From: Arcuatula senhousia
Lineage: Eukaryota; Mollusca; Bivalvia; Mytilida; Mytilidae
Reading direction: 5' to 3'
Assembly: GCA_963971305.1 (NCBI GenBank)
Contig: CAXARO010001060.1
Coordinates: 1 to 64,000 of the forward strand
Length of the DNA: 64,000 nt
Shown: positions 1-26,871 of the stretch, in pieces
Layout of the letters: each line of letters starts with the position of its first letter
Position numbering within the stretch: the stretch's first letter is position 1
Translations under genes and position numbers: made by a program
The notes under the pieces: model-generated
The model's input: only the letters and a program-made list of their open reading frames with translations
What the model was told of the DNA's origin: nothing
Database searches by the model: none

Positions 1-1090
1 CATCTTATACAAAAAGCCTTATTTCTATACATGTATTAATTTACAATTTTGGCCCTTTGACCCCTAATTCCTCAAAAATGGTAAAAGATATTGCTAATCC
101 GATATAAAATAATAGGAAATTGTGTACATGGAATCCAATGAAAAAAAGATTTTGAAAATCGGACCACAAATAAAAAAGTTGATTTTATGGGCGTGGCCTG
201 TCTTTAGCCCCCTGTAACAATGTAATGGTGAAATACATATCAAAATCATTGACACATTTTGTTGACAGAATTTAATGATGAATTCAACAAAGAAAGAATT
301 TTCAAAATCTAATGAATAATAAACATTCTACAACAGTTTTGTCAATACACCTGTTTTAGCCCTTTTTGGCCATTTTTTCTAAAACAGTAGGGGCCACAAA
401 CCCCAAATACAAAACCAAGATTCCTTTAGTGGATATAATCATCATATATAAACTTCATAACAATTGGCAGGCCCACTACAACTTAATTTTTGGTATAAAA
501 CTATTTGCATTGACAAACTTTTAAAAATGGCGTTTTTGGCCCCTTTGACCCCTAATTTCTCAAAAACAGTAAGAGATATTGCAAATCTGACTGAAAAACG
601 CAGGCAGGGATTTTCACAAGGATTCCAATGAAAAAAAGATTTTGAAAATCGGACCACAAATAAAAAAGTCAATTTTTTGGGTGTGGCCCCTTTTTGACCC
701 CCAGTATCAATGTAACCGTGCAATATATATCAAAACCATTGACACATTTTGTTGACAGAATTTAATGATGAATTCAATAAAAAAAGAATTATCAAAATCG
801 AATGAATAATAAACATTCTACAACAGTTTTGTCAATACACCCGTTTTAGCCCTTTTTGGCCCTTTTTTCTAAAATGATAGGGGCCACAACCCCCAAATAC
901 AATACCAACCTTCCTTAAGTGGTAACAAACATCATATCAAAATTTCATAACATTCGGTCAATATTTACTCAAGTTATCGCACGGAAACCAAAGTGTCCAC
1001 AGACGACGACGACGACGACGACGCCGACAACGACGACGACGACATCGCCATAACATTATACGATCGCAAAAATTTTGCGGTCGTATAAAA
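1..1090 (-). repeat. Pearl-like element, truncated by the window edge
   Basis: Two tandem core units of about 480 bp (roughly 1-480 and 481-960) share long near-identical stretches. They are followed by a CGA/CGACGA microsatellite at about 1000-1045. A hairpin at 1056-1088 then closes the element: its two 16-17-nt arms are complementary with one mismatch. Terminal hairpin, CG-rich microsatellite and tandem cores in that order match the layout described for bivalve pearl/Helentron-like non-autonomous elements, here in reverse orientation. The left end lies outside the window. Confidence 0.6.
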
Positions 1091-1249
1091 ACTAAGAATA
1101 ACCATATTATGCAATACAGAATATTAAGCTTTAAAAGATATTTCATGTACGCATTCTTCAACTTCTCTTCAGCTGAAATCGACTAAAAGGCTTCCTTTTT
1201 GTACGTTACAACTTAGACATTGTTATGTTGGCTGTGTGTGTTTGTTTTG

Positions 1250-1715
1250 TTATTATGCCCCCCCCCCCCCGCAACTATAGTCGAGGGTATATTGTTTCAC
1301 CCTTGTCAGTCCGTCCGTCCCGCAAGTTTTCCGGAATTTATTCCACATGCTTGCAGATATTGAGCTGATTTTTTGGTACATGAGTCTATCAAGATGAGTT
1401 ACAGATCATGTTCGCATTTTGTTTTTCACCGAAATTATAGCCCTTGACTAAGTAAATTTTATGAAAATAACAGTTTTCCGGACTTTTTTCACATGCTTGC
1501 AGATATTAAGCTTATATATAGTATGTGAGTCTACCTTTTGTTCTGGTCCGTTGATTTTCACTGAAATTATGGCCCTTGGATTTACACAATTTTATGAAAA
1601 TGACAGTTTTCTGGACTACAATTTTGAGTCCATTTTTGATACATCGCGAGGTTGTGTCTTACAGACACAAATTACCTGCAGTGATGTGATGGCGATGAAA
1701 AGGTCTTTCTTTTAA
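1250..1715 (+). repeat. Short pearl-like repeat with GTCC microsatellite
   Basis: A C-tract (about 1258-1270) and a GTCCGTCC block near 1308-1320 precede roughly two and a half copies of a 130-150-bp unit. The unit starts at the AGTTTTCCGGA motif near 1325, 1463 and 1603. It contains no open frame of merit. The unit resembles the one at 53.9-54.3 kb. Confidence 0.5.
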
Positions 1716-2990
1716 CACGATTTTGACATTACCTTTTCTAGTTTTTGATATTTTTTTTTAATTAAAACACCAATTCAGCATTTTTTTTTGTTTGTATATA
1801 AAAGTTGTTATCTTTTAAATGTCTCGTGTTAGTTCAATAAGCTTGGGTCTTCAGTTTTAACAATATCAACAGCCCTTTGACCAAATATATAAACATGCAA
1901 AAACCACAGGATCACCACTGATTGAATATTCAAGAATAGTGCATCTCGAACAAATGTTCATATTCACAATTATAGATATTACCCGTATAAACTTACTCTC
2001 ATCGCGCTGGTGTATGAAAACACACTGGCAACGGTGTCAACGCGTGGACAACACAATTTTGCAACGAACGAGCAACGAAAAATGCAGTGGTTTCTATAAA
2101 TGATAATTTAATGCAAAAATACAAATACAAAAGTACCCACACGGAACGAAAAAAAAAAACCGTTGTCCGTGCGTTTCGAAATCGTTGTCCGCGCGTTGAC
2201 ATTGTTGTCAGTGAGTTACCAATAATGCTATATGCTTCCGATGACAGTTTTTTTTACGTTTTCCTCACTGCGAAACCTTTCCTTCACAACGGTCCAGTAT
2301 ATTTACATCTCTTCTAAGAAAATCATTCCAGATTGAGATTGTATGTAAAAAAAAATGGCCATATTTGATCTAATTCCTTGGTTATGGAGAGCTCCTTCTG
2401 CGTCTGTCTGTCTGTCCGTCGAGCACTTATATTAAATTTATAGCTGTATTTTTGTGATCACCAAACAAAACCATATACTGACTGGGTCTGTCTGAAGTTC
2501 TATACGGTGTGAAGATGTATATCTCCCATGTTGATGGACTTTTCACGAAAAAAAGGATTTGCAGTTTGAAACATTTCTACTCGTGTTTTCATTTCAAGAT
2601 CGACCGGTTTGTTTTATTCCCAATTTATACAAAGGATGTATATCAAACAAAAGTGTTGTTATATATATTTTCAATCCCAGCTAAACTTACATACGTTGGA
2701 CTGAATGGAAATTCGACATTTTTTATGTTTTGTTTATATGCAATATATTTCAAAAACAAAACACCGAGTCGAAGGTTTGGAAGACAGGAAATCAATGCAC
2801 CACACTGACATATTTTTTTTTCGATTTTCAACAAAAAGTTTCTGCTGGTTCAATTTTTATCTTTAAAAAACTCGCTGACAACTAAGTGAAAAATGACCAG
2901 ATGCACACATAGACTCTGATTGACACAATGATACCATTAAAGGCCACGCACGGGACATACAACATATAAAAACAGACGAAAGTGGCATCA
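1716..2990. other. Intergenic, no supported gene
   Basis: AT-rich sequence downstream of the METTL24-like gene. A short GTCTGTCTGTCC microsatellite lies near 2403-2420. Open frames here are short and lack recognisable domains. A polyadenylation site for the neighbouring minus-strand gene should lie in this stretch, but I could not fix it. Confidence 0.4.
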
Positions 2991-18083
<15,093 letters not shown>

Positions 18084-19484
18084 TTTCCATCTTTGTAAAT
18101 TTAAATTGATATCCATTTCCAATTCAAATGCTAAAAGTTTCATGAGCAAAATATGTTGCAAAATGTAAATAAAAAATTAGAAAATTTTCACGTTTGAATT
18201 GTCGTCACGTAGAAACTAATACATCTGTCTCATGAATGCAAAATTTACATTTAAAAATATAAATTGATTTAAATGTTGCATATATTAAACCGTCAATGTA
18301 TTGTTACAGGCGAAAAGTTGAGCTTTCATATATACTTAGCAAAACAAGTAATACACCACTTCTTTTCTATCAGGAATCCTTTATTGTTTTGATAATTATT
18401 ATAAAATTTCATTTGTACTTAATGATTGTTTCAATATCAAGCCATTATTTCCGAAATTGGCACTTGTAAGTTGACAGCATGAACTTTTAATTAAGAAGTC
18501 GAAAAAAAACCCACCAAAATCTAAGATTGGTCAATCCAAAAGGTGTGTTTCAGTAATGCCCAGTATTTGTGAAAATAAAGATTTTTAGTTTAAACACATT
18601 TATTTAGAAATTACATTCATACATTTAAATATAACATATTAAACAAGAGGATTCAGAAACAAGCACAGAGTGCTTATATAAATCTGTCTCCTGATAGTAA
18701 TTACAACTTACAATTAATCATATCAATATAACATGTTCTAAATGTTGCATATCAAATATATCGAATATATAATTTATTGAAAGAAATCAACAATAACACA
18801 ATGTGAATAAAGAAGAATATATGGCCTTATGAAGAAGAAATTGTATACAAAGGATACATTGATAGTTCTAAGAAGATTTTTTTCTTCGTTGTTTGATTAA
18901 ACGTTTGAATAAGCATCAATATTTCAAAATTTAGAGATTGATGCTATGGACTTCAAAAGTCTAGGACAAAATCTTATAGGTCATTTGTAGTTAAGGAAAT
19001 GAATGGAAGTTGTGCGTTTCTTGTGTTGTTTAGAATATATCCGTCCATCTTTTGATTATATGAGTGAAGGTGTATAAAAGAAGAAAACTTTCTAAAGACC
19101 TATTTGCCGAAAAGAAAACGTTAAAATTATGAATATGATAATAAAATTTACTTTTCTTAATTTTTGTTGCACGCTTTAAAAATAAAATTTTGTGAATCTT
19201 TAATGTTTTTCTTTCGTTGTCGCTTCCAACTCTTTTTTGCAATACTCACCAAATACCTATAGATGAAAACAAACAAACAAAGTAAAGGCTATAGTTTACA
19301 GCCAGGCAATTTGCTCATTTTTACTTTTCTTTACTTACACCATTATTTTCTAAAAATTGGACAAAGAATAATATGACTTAATTTAACTTATCAGGAAATA
19401 AGTGAGCTACAGGTCTGATTATGAAATAAATGGACCTGATACTGATGCTGCATACAAAATATCAAGAGATGTAATAAGTGTGTG
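18084..19484. other. Region upstream of the METTL24-like gene, nothing recognised
   Basis: Very AT-rich. It should include the promoter and any 5' UTR exon of the minus-strand gene, but no motif stands out. Confidence 0.35.
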
Positions 19485-19620
19485 TGTTGGAGTTTAACGC
19501 CCTTTATCGACGCCCAGGGTCATGTAGGGCGGTCAGTTTTAATGATGGAGGAAACCGGAGTACCCGGAAGGAACCACCAACCTTGGGCAGGTAACTGACA
19601 AACCTAATCACAGCTGTGAT
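19485..19620 (+). repeat. Conserved TTTAACGCC / GGAAACCGGAGTACCCGG repeat
   Basis: Contains GGAGTTTAACGCC and GAGGAAACCGGAGTACCCGG, sequences I associate with a dispersed invertebrate SINE-like family. Assignment is from recall. Confidence 0.45.
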
Positions 19621-19789
19621 AAGTAGTTGCAAACGGGTACGAGAATACTTTCCCCAACCTGTATGAAAAAAAATAGCTGTTATTATAAAGTAGTTATTAC
19701 TTGTATGATGGTAATAACCTGTTACAAGAAAGATTGTTTGGTTTTGATGCCTTCATATGATCATTTAACACATTGTTGCATGATTTGTT

Positions 19790-19930
19790 GTCTGAAAATA
19801 GAAATCAAAATTGCAACAAAGTTCCAGACAATAAATTTTGCTACGGCTGATGCTCCGCGTTTAGTGTATTCAACACTCATCAGAGGCACTCTACCAAAAA
19901 TATTGAAAAAGCAAAAAACCTATATGTTTA
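19790..19930 (+). repeat. Dispersed repeat copy 1 (GCTGATGCTCC ... CATCAGAGGC)
   Basis: Shares AATCAAAATT, TTTTGCTAC, GATGCTC and GGCRCTCTACC blocks in the same order with 21795-21900. Both look like old copies of one mobile repeat. Confidence 0.5.
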
Positions 19931-19999
19931 TGAAGAGCAGAGAACAATAAAACCAAAAATACCGAACTGGGCAACAAATTATAACTAAGATAATCAACC

Positions 20000-20757
20000 T
20001 ATATCTGGGGTATCTGCTTTTATGCAGGACAGCCTAAGAATCAATCATACTAAGTTTCATTGAATTCTGTTCAGTAGTTTCATAGGAGTAGATTTTTGAA
20101 AATTGTTAACAGAGGACAGACGACAGCCGACGGTGACTGACAGTCCAGGTGAGCTAAAAACATGATAAAAACACTATATTTGACCTTTAAAAAGCCAACC
20201 CCTGTAAGGGGTCATCTAACATCTTCCACCCACTGGAGACTTTTGTAAAGCTCGATGAGCTGAAGGTTTAAGCAAGTAACAGCTGTTCTATATCTGCAAT
20301 AGCTATTAAGCAAAAACATGAAAAAAACCCGCTATTTTTTACCGTTAAAGGGCCACAACCCCTATAAGGGGTTATCTGACAGCTTTGACCAAATGAAGAC
20401 TTTTGTAGAACTTTTATTTCTGAAGAGGAAGGTGGCATCAGATTTTCTCTATCTGTATCAGGGGTCAGACTACTGTTTCAGTTTGTAAATCAAGGAAATA
20501 AAAAAGTATAAGAGATGGAGAAAATCTGTTGCAACCTTCCTTCCCAAGTTCTACAAAAGTCTCCATTTGTTCGAAGTTGTCAGATGACTCCTTATAGGGT
20601 TATGGCCGTTTAAAGGTAAAAAATTGCTTTCGGTAATGTATGAAATGAAAACTATTGCAGATAGAGAAAAGCTGTTGCTTGCTTAAACCTTCAGCTGAGT
20701 GAGCTTTACAAAAGTCTCAAAATTGAGTGATTCAGGCTCCCGGGATTCTCTTCTTGT
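20000..20757. repeat. Head-to-head pearl-like repeat mosaic
   Basis: The left half (about 20000-20400) is reverse-oriented: a GACAGACGACAGCCGACGG block, then CCAGGTGAGCT and core units. The right half (about 20450-20757) is forward-oriented core ending in the family tail GATTCAGGCTCCCGGGA. The cores match those in EDEM1 introns 1 and 2. Confidence 0.65.
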
Positions 20758-21794
20758 TAAGAGTCGCTGCAGATGATTTAAAAGCCTGTAGTTACGACTA
20801 TATAAACCCTATTGTTTGATCACTTCTCCCGCCAAAAATAAAATCTTATTTAACCCCGTGTGCCTGTCCTAAGCCAGGAACCTTTATCAAATCTTGTGAC
20901 TTTAATCGTTTACTCGGCGTCGTCTTTATGTTATTTCTTCTTTGTCAAGAGGAAGGTTTTGCTTTGATCGTCAATTTTCGTCTTTGGTTTTGAATCGTTT
21001 GGATTATATCTTCAATCTGAGGCCAATTGCAAAACAACATACAACGACAACTCGTCTTATTGAAGGCTGTTAAGTACTTGCTGTTTTGCATTGTTGATTT
21101 TGTGTCACATACATTTATTCATCTTTTGAATAAATATTAATTTAGACCAAATAAATATACTGACAAAAAGAAAGGATGCGCATTTGAATGCTCTCTAAAG
21201 TTAATTGGTGCAAAGTAAGGAAAAAGTTAATAAAAACATTTTCTTTTTTCTGACGGAAAAAGGTATCTGGATATATTTCAGTCATTTTTCTGACAGCAAG
21301 TGAGTGAATATTGGAACTCAAATGTTGAAATTTTCTATTGATTTTAGCAATCACTTTCGGTTTTCAGAAACCACAAATCGATATCAACCGAGAGAGCATT
21401 GATTCCGGGGAAAGTTTTTATGTCAGAACTTCTTCTTACCACCGATAACGAGAACTGCGCCAATTTGTGCATGGAATCATCTTTAGGAATGAAATTGTCA
21501 TTGCACACACCCTCCTGGCACTTTGAAGACTTAAAAAAACGTGTTGACACTAAATGTAATGGGACCTCATAAAACCAATAAATCTTCCATGCGATTATTT
21601 TATTTTCATGGTTTTTTTTTATTAGAAATGGTGGATTATCTCTTCATCAAGTTTCCTGATTTTTCATGTCAAACATTTGGATGGAGAAGTTTCATTAGGA
21701 TAAATCAACGACATTATGACAAATAATTAAATATTGCATTTTTTTTTAATGTGTATCCTTTCTTTTGGCTGCCAGTAAACTGTATGATAGTTAA

Positions 21795-21900
21795 ATTTTG
21801 GAAATCAAAATTACAACACGGTTCCAGCAAATTTTGCTACATCTGGTGCTCGTTTCGTCTATCCAAAACTTATCGGAGGCGCTCTACCCAAAGAATGATA
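21795..21900 (+). repeat. Dispersed repeat copy 2
   Basis: Degenerate relative of 19790-19930. Confidence 0.45.
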
Positions 21901-22367
21901 ATGCCAAACAATATATTATGGACATCTCTCATTACATATTTGTATGTATGCTCTTATAACGAACTGAATAAGTAATCTTAGAGTGAAACTTGTTAGTTTG
22001 TTATGATTTGTACTTATAACTATTTCTTTCTTTTTTTTGTGACAAGACCAGACAAAAAAAAAACACACAAAAAACAAGACAATACACAATATTTACTGAT
22101 ATGCAAACACAAGCTACAATCTAAAATGATATCAAGTAGAAAAACTGTGAGCAGCTGCTCAAAAATAAATATTCCCGCCCCCGATATATCAGTCAGAACA
22201 GAAGGTGCACATTTAAATTATATTACAATGATTGTGTGAAAGTTTTATGAAAATCCATTGAGAGGTTTGAGGAAATGGTAATAAGAAATGGCTATGGGTA
22301 CCCCTTCTCGTCCAATGGCTAAGTTCATATTCTCATCAAATTCTAAAATAAAAGGTGCACATCTACA

Positions 22368-22926
22368 TTAAGGTTAATGTGGACACCTATACTGAAAAAA
22401 ATTCTGTCATTAAACATTTGATTTTATGGTCTAAAATGAAACATGTTATTAATATCCCATATTTAAAATAAAAATAAAGATAGGTCACCATGCTCGTTTT
22501 TGCAATATAAGTGGTTAAAGGATGCCTGAATTACAATAGATTATATAGGAAAGGCCAAATTTTAGGCATAAAATCATGTCTCAGAAAAATTCCTTACAAT
22601 ATGATCTTGTTTTTATTATTTTCAAAAGTTATACTTTTACCTATATATTAAAATAAAATATAGAAAACAGGGGGTCACCAGCTTAGATTTTTGTCTACTA
22701 TTCAATTCCATTGTAATTTTGAAGTAAGTTATCTCCCTTGTTTTTGTCAAAAATTGTGTTATTCAAGAAACAATTGATGCAATTGTTAAACAATTGAATA
22801 TTTATTTCCCATTTCAATAAATTCAAATATTCTATTTTTTTATTATTGACTTTATAGACACTGGTCTTAAATTTTGCATTTTTAAAGGTACAAAAGTCAT
22901 GTGACACCTGTCTGTATTAACCTTAA
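22368..22926. mobile_element. Possible MITE with TTAAGGTTAAT termini
   Basis: TTAAGGTTAATGTGGACACC at the left is imperfectly inverted at the right (about 16 of 20 bases). The interior is AT-rich and non-coding. Confidence 0.35.
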
Positions 22927-22939
22927 GTCACAAAAATCT

Positions 22940-23110
22940 GTCACAGTCAAAGTCAAAAATGACCGGATTTCGTTAAACAGGAAGTAGGTGAGCAACATAC
23001 CTGAAATCGTATCCCACGTTATGGGACCCTACCCTGATGCTGTATGTATACCAAATATCAAGTGGCTGTGATTAGTAGTTGCTGAGAAAACTGTTACGAA
23101 AATTTCTTCC
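22940..23110 (-). repeat. Repeat core copy, reverse orientation
   Basis: The reverse complement matches about 45975-46105 (CAGCCACTTGATATTTGGTATACA ... CACCTACTTCCTGTT in separate blocks). It is also close to the core units of the 51.9-53.8 kb array. Confidence 0.55.
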
Positions 23111-23707
23111 CCGTCCGCCCGCCGACCGCATATAACAATATCCAAGAAACATGTATAACTCCATTTTCGTTTATAAAAGTCCTGAATTATTTTGCATTTT
23201 AAGGTATAATCATTTGAAGTTAAGTTGAATATAATTGTACATTGAATAATTCCCGGAAATATTCCCGCCAATTTTTCTCTAAAGAATCACAATTAAAATG
23301 TAAAATCTAGTTTGAATTAGATTTTATATCGAAATGAATGCATATGAGCCAAAAAAAAACTAAATAAAAACAGAATTGATGTGCCGCCCACTGCATGACC
23401 CTTATATGGAGAATAGGCCTTAAAATATGAGTTTCCGATAAAAATGTAGTTCATAAAGAGGTTAGGGGGGAGTTATGAATAAGAGTTGGCCGTTACCATA
23501 AGGTGTAACGGAAGGACGGACACCCCTATCACTATTTATCCCAAAACTGATTTACAATCGGTAAATATAATAAAGTAATTTGTCACTGAGCATATTAAGC
23601 ACTACTATAATACATAAGGGATAGTTTTTTTCACTAAAGAAAAAATTATGCTGAGTACTATAAATCACAGAACTGAATCTAAATTTCGTGCAAACTGAAA
23701 TACTTAA

Positions 23708-23932
23708 AGTGCAACTAAAACGGTCATAACAACTTGATCTTATTTAAAAGTTTTTATTTTTCTAAGATCAATGCAAAAAATCCGATCAAAATCGGTTCAC
23801 AAATAACGGAGATATAAGTGTTTGAAGTGCAAAATTTCGCACCTTTCAAAATCCAATCAACGATATTTCCGGAAAAAGATTACAAGCGAGATAACCGGAA
23901 GTGACGCACAAGGGGGAACCGAAGTCGTTAGT
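23708..23932 (+). repeat. Left member of an inverted repeat pair ending in TTAA
   Basis: Starts AGTGCAACTAAAACG directly after TTAA (23704-23707) and ends GGGGGAACCGA. It is about 225 bp, degenerately homologous to the reverse complement of 36245-36453. Confidence 0.6.
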
Positions 23933-24556
23933 TAGTATAGAATGCATTGGTTATTTTTATGGGAAAATCAAGATATTTGCAATAAAATATGATTTTTTTT
24001 TTCGTTGGAAATGTGTTACATTCATATTCAAAAGCAACACCAAACGAACACATGCATTTTCCCTTTTTAATAATAATTCTAACTCAAATAATATTTTAAA
24101 ACGATAGGCCGTCACTGTATTCAGGATTGAAATTTTGATCTTTGAAAATTGTAAAATAAAATCGTATTATGATAAATAGTGCAAAATTACATGATCAAAA
24201 GGAGCACATATGAGATTAATTTGAACAAAATAAAAAAAATACTGATCAATCAGTACACATTATGTAATCAAAGGAACATATAATTAAAAAAAGATGTTCC
24301 GTTAATCTTTTTAAAAGATTATGTTAATTCTATTCATATTTACATGTTAAAAGTCGGCATTGGACGGTATTTAGGGTTCCAGTCTTTATATAGTCTTTAA
24401 TAATTACCTGATTTATCAACCCATACTGAGTGTGGTCTACCTACAAACGCAGGTGTGAAGTTTTGTTTTACGAGATTAGACGATTAATACCACATACGGC
24501 GAAATAAACAATTTGGAGACAGTCAATTTCAAAATTGAGCATCTTTTTATTGGTAG
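23933..24556. other. Flank of the retrotransposon, no gene
   Basis: AT-rich, and presumably interior of the TTAA-ended element. The retrotransposon begins at GTAG|TATTGCAG. Confidence 0.35.
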
Positions 24557-24782
24557 TATTGCAGAATTGGCCGTGGGCTTAACTAGGTGTAGTGCAAGGG
24601 ATTACCTGACATGTCAGACAAGGGTATACAGCTCGAGTATTTGGCTTCCCAAAAGTATCTCCGAACGTCTGGTCTGCTCGGGATTGGAAGTCGAAGTGAA
24701 GTCTTCCCAGAATCCTATTGAAATGTCACTTCCGGTCTAGAGTGCTCAATTCATAAGCCTCCTTTCTGGGAGCACTTCCACA
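24557..24782 (-). repeat. 3' LTR (sense orientation)
   Basis: Appears identical to the 5' LTR, as expected for a recent insertion. Confidence 0.95.
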
Positions 24783-24791
24783 CTCTTCCCC
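24783..24791 (-). promoter_or_regulatory. Polypurine tract
   Basis: Sense GGGGAAGAG abuts the 3' LTR, the expected plus-strand DNA priming site. Confidence 0.75.
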
Positions 24792-24913
24792 ATTATACCT
24801 TTGAAGAGTTGATCAAGAGATTCTGGAACATGGATTGTATATGAAGTGGTGTTAGGGTCCGGCAGTTATCTTGAAGTAAATAGTAACGGTAACTGGTTTT
24901 AAACATCAAAACA

Positions 24914-24974
24914 CATGATGATTGTGCTGCCCAAGGCCAGGGCTACCGGCGCTGTGAGTGAACACAATCATCAT
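24914..24974 (-). other. Hairpin H1 in the retrotransposon 3' UTR
   Basis: Perfect 12-bp outer stem (ATGATGATTGTG at 24914-24925 with 24963-24974), a small internal loop, four pairs including a sense-only U-G, then internal loop CAGC/CU, inner stem GCCGG/CUGGC and loop UAGCC. Confidence 0.85.
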
Positions 24975-25047
24975 AAAATACATTGTCATTATAGAAATTC
25001 GGTACAAACTGCGAACATATTTACAAGTTCATGAATGAACAAACATA

Positions 25048-25187
25048 ACATCCTCCTTTCCTAGAAGAACTCTTTAAAAACAACATCCTTCTTTCCTGGA
25101 AGAACTCTTTAAAAACAACATCCTTCTTTCCTAGAAGAACTCTTTAAAAACAACATCCTTCTTTCCTAGAAGAACTCTTTAAAAACA
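25048..25187 (-). repeat. Four 35-bp tandem repeats in the retrotransposon 3' UTR
   Basis: Units start at 25048, 25083, 25118 and 25153 with one or two differences. Plus-strand core CTTTCCTAGAAGAACTC. Confidence 0.95.
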
Positions 25188-25220
25188 GTCTATATACACA
25201 ACTCTGCACAACTGGATCAT

Positions 25221-26807
25221 TTAATGGCGTTTCTTATACACTTTGGCAGCGTTCTCAGCTGTCCTTGTACAGACTTCCTCCCAGGAGACATTCAATATTC
25301 TGCCCAATTCTTCTGCCACATAATGTACAACATAGGGTGTGGTCGGAGATCCTTGGTACTTGATAAAGGGAGAATCTGACTCGAGGACAAGGTAGTCCAA
25401 TGCCCTGGCACCTAACGATCTAATGAAGTTGCAAATTTGAGTGGCTTTATCCTGATGAAAAATGAATGGTGTGACTCCAATGACTATGTTGGTAAAATAG
25501 CCAGTAATGGAACTAAAAACTTCAAGGGAACCCAGGAAACAATGCCAGTGAACTGGATGATCTGGTGACAGGATTTTAACAAGGACATCTAACAACTGAA
25601 GGTGGAGTTGTTCGTCTCCTCGACAGTGGATGACCAGTGCCAGACCAGTTTTTGCTGCAATATTTACTTGAGCCTCAAGATACTTTATTTGCCTCCTGAT
25701 ATGGGAGGAGTGTGCACCATCTGTTGTGTCCAGGCCACATTCCCCCACAGCAACTGCCCTTGAAGACTTTACCAAGTCCTTCAGGTGGTTGATGAAGCCA
25801 TCCAGCTGTCTTGTAGAGTAGTTGTGAATCACCCGGGGATGTAATCCAAAGCTGAATAGAAATTCTGCCGTCTTTTTCATTTCTGTACGCTCACTGGCTG
25901 TAGGGTACCTCTCCGGGAAACAAAAATTGGCAACAGCCAACACCATGGTGGTGCGGAACCTCTGTGTTTCCATCAGGTCAAGTCCAGCTAGGCCAGGGCT
26001 ACCGGCGCTGAGCTGGAACTTGTCCAGATGGAAGTGTGCATCCACAATCGGTGCAGGATCTTTCTCGGCTAGCGGCCCTGGAACAATAAATCCCATTCGA
26101 TCCCTCCTTTCTGTCGATTCCTTAATTCTGATTTGATAAGTGGAAGTTACCAATGACATGAGGGCTGTAAAAACTTTCCAATGAAAGAGTGATAAAATCC
26201 CAAAGGATATAGCAGAACTGAAAATGGTAATCTCTGTTACTGGACATTGGTTATACTTCACATACTGTTCAGCCATTGGTTTTGCTTCCTTATTTAACTC
26301 AAGGGGTTGAATGCAGGTAGTAGGAGGCAAGATCTGATTAATCACATCCACCAATTCTGAAGGGACCTGTCTTCCCAGACATTCTGCCAGTTGATACAGA
26401 CTACCATTAATAAGCTCAACCCACTGATCTGGACGGAGTTCAGGATTGTATCTACAACTACCACTGTCTTCTGCATGTACTCCGGCTAGATGTGTCCTCA
26501 GTTGTGAGTCCCTTCCAACATGTACCTTGCAGCCCCAACATGCTGTGTCTGGGGCCCAAAACCATGGCAGGTGCTCAAGAGCATGGCGTCCCGGATGTCT
26601 CTGTCTCTCACCACAAATCAGACACACGCCACCTTTAGCCCTCTTTTTCAACTCCACCACTCTGACGTCCTCATCTGGCTTGTCCACTTCCAATTCCACT
26701 TTTTCGACCTCGTCCACAACTTTCACCTCTCCAACCTCGTCCACCACTTCAACCTCTCCAACCTCGACCACCTCTTCCACCACTTCCACTTCTTCAAAGT
26801 ATCCCAC
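25221..26807 (-). CDS. ORF3: zinc fingers fused to a TatD-family nuclease
   Basis: 528 codons from a GTG. No in-frame ATG lies between the upstream stop and this point, but TTCTCTTTCACAG just upstream is a good splice acceptor, so translation from a spliced RNA is likely. Residues 5-50 are a Val/Glu/Asp-rich repeat. Residues 62-79 (CLIC ... HALEH) and 90-111 (CWGC ... HLAGVH) are two C2H2-like fingers. About 193-222 is hydrophobic and could be membrane-associated or buried. Residues 253-525 are a TatD/TATDN metal-dependent nuclease: DAHFHLD (256-262), GECGLD with E356, VIHCRG with H394, HWHCF with H422 and LESDSPF with D478, so all expected metal ligands are present. TatD enzymes act on DNA ends or as 3'-5' exonucleases. 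A role in replication, integration or host-repair handling is inference. Hairpin H2 lies inside the coding sequence. Confidence 0.85.
   Translation of the reverse strand: MGYFEEVEVVEEVVEVGEVEVVDEVGEVKVVDEVEKVELEVDKPDEDVRVVELKKRAKGGVCLICGERQRHPGRHALEHLPWFWAPDTACWGCKVHVGRDSQLRTHLAGVHAEDSGSCRYNPELRPDQWVELINGSLYQLAECLGRQVPSELVDVINQILPPTTCIQPLELNKEAKPMAEQYVKYNQCPVTEITIFSSAISFGILSLFHWKVFTALMSLVTSTYQIRIKESTERRDRMGFIVPGPLAEKDPAPIVDAHFHLDKFQLSAGSPGLAGLDLMETQRFRTTMVLAVANFCFPERYPTASERTEMKKTAEFLFSFGLHPRVIHNYSTRQLDGFINHLKDLVKSSRAVAVGECGLDTTDGAHSSHIRRQIKYLEAQVNIAAKTGLALVIHCRGDEQLHLQLLDVLVKILSPDHPVHWHCFLGSLEVFSSITGYFTNIVIGVTPFIFHQDKATQICNFIRSLGARALDYLVLESDSPFIKYQGSPTTPYVVHYVAEELGRILNVSWEEVCTRTAENAAKVYKKRH
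25979..26022 (-). other. Hairpin H2 within ORF3
   Basis: 6-bp plus 5-bp outer stem with a one-base bulge (CCAGCT/AGCTGG, CAAGT/ACTTG). Internal loop CAGC/CU, inner stem GCCGG/CUGGC, loop UAGCC. Confidence 0.85.
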
Positions 26808-26871
26808 CTCTTCTTCCAGGGATTTACCGTTTCCTGTGAAAGAGAATAATTGGTTAGTAATGTGGTTTTAG

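Noticed and set aside
21344..21550. Minus-strand 68-codon frame with a GTAAGAAG donor-like site
   Set aside because: It could be an orphan exon, but I recognise no domain, and no phase-compatible neighbour was found. The METTL24-like gene is complete without it.
26446..26871. Plus-strand open frames opposite ORF3
   Set aside because: Antisense shadow of the acidic/zinc-finger coding region; Ser/Thr-rich composition mirrors the Val/Glu repeat.
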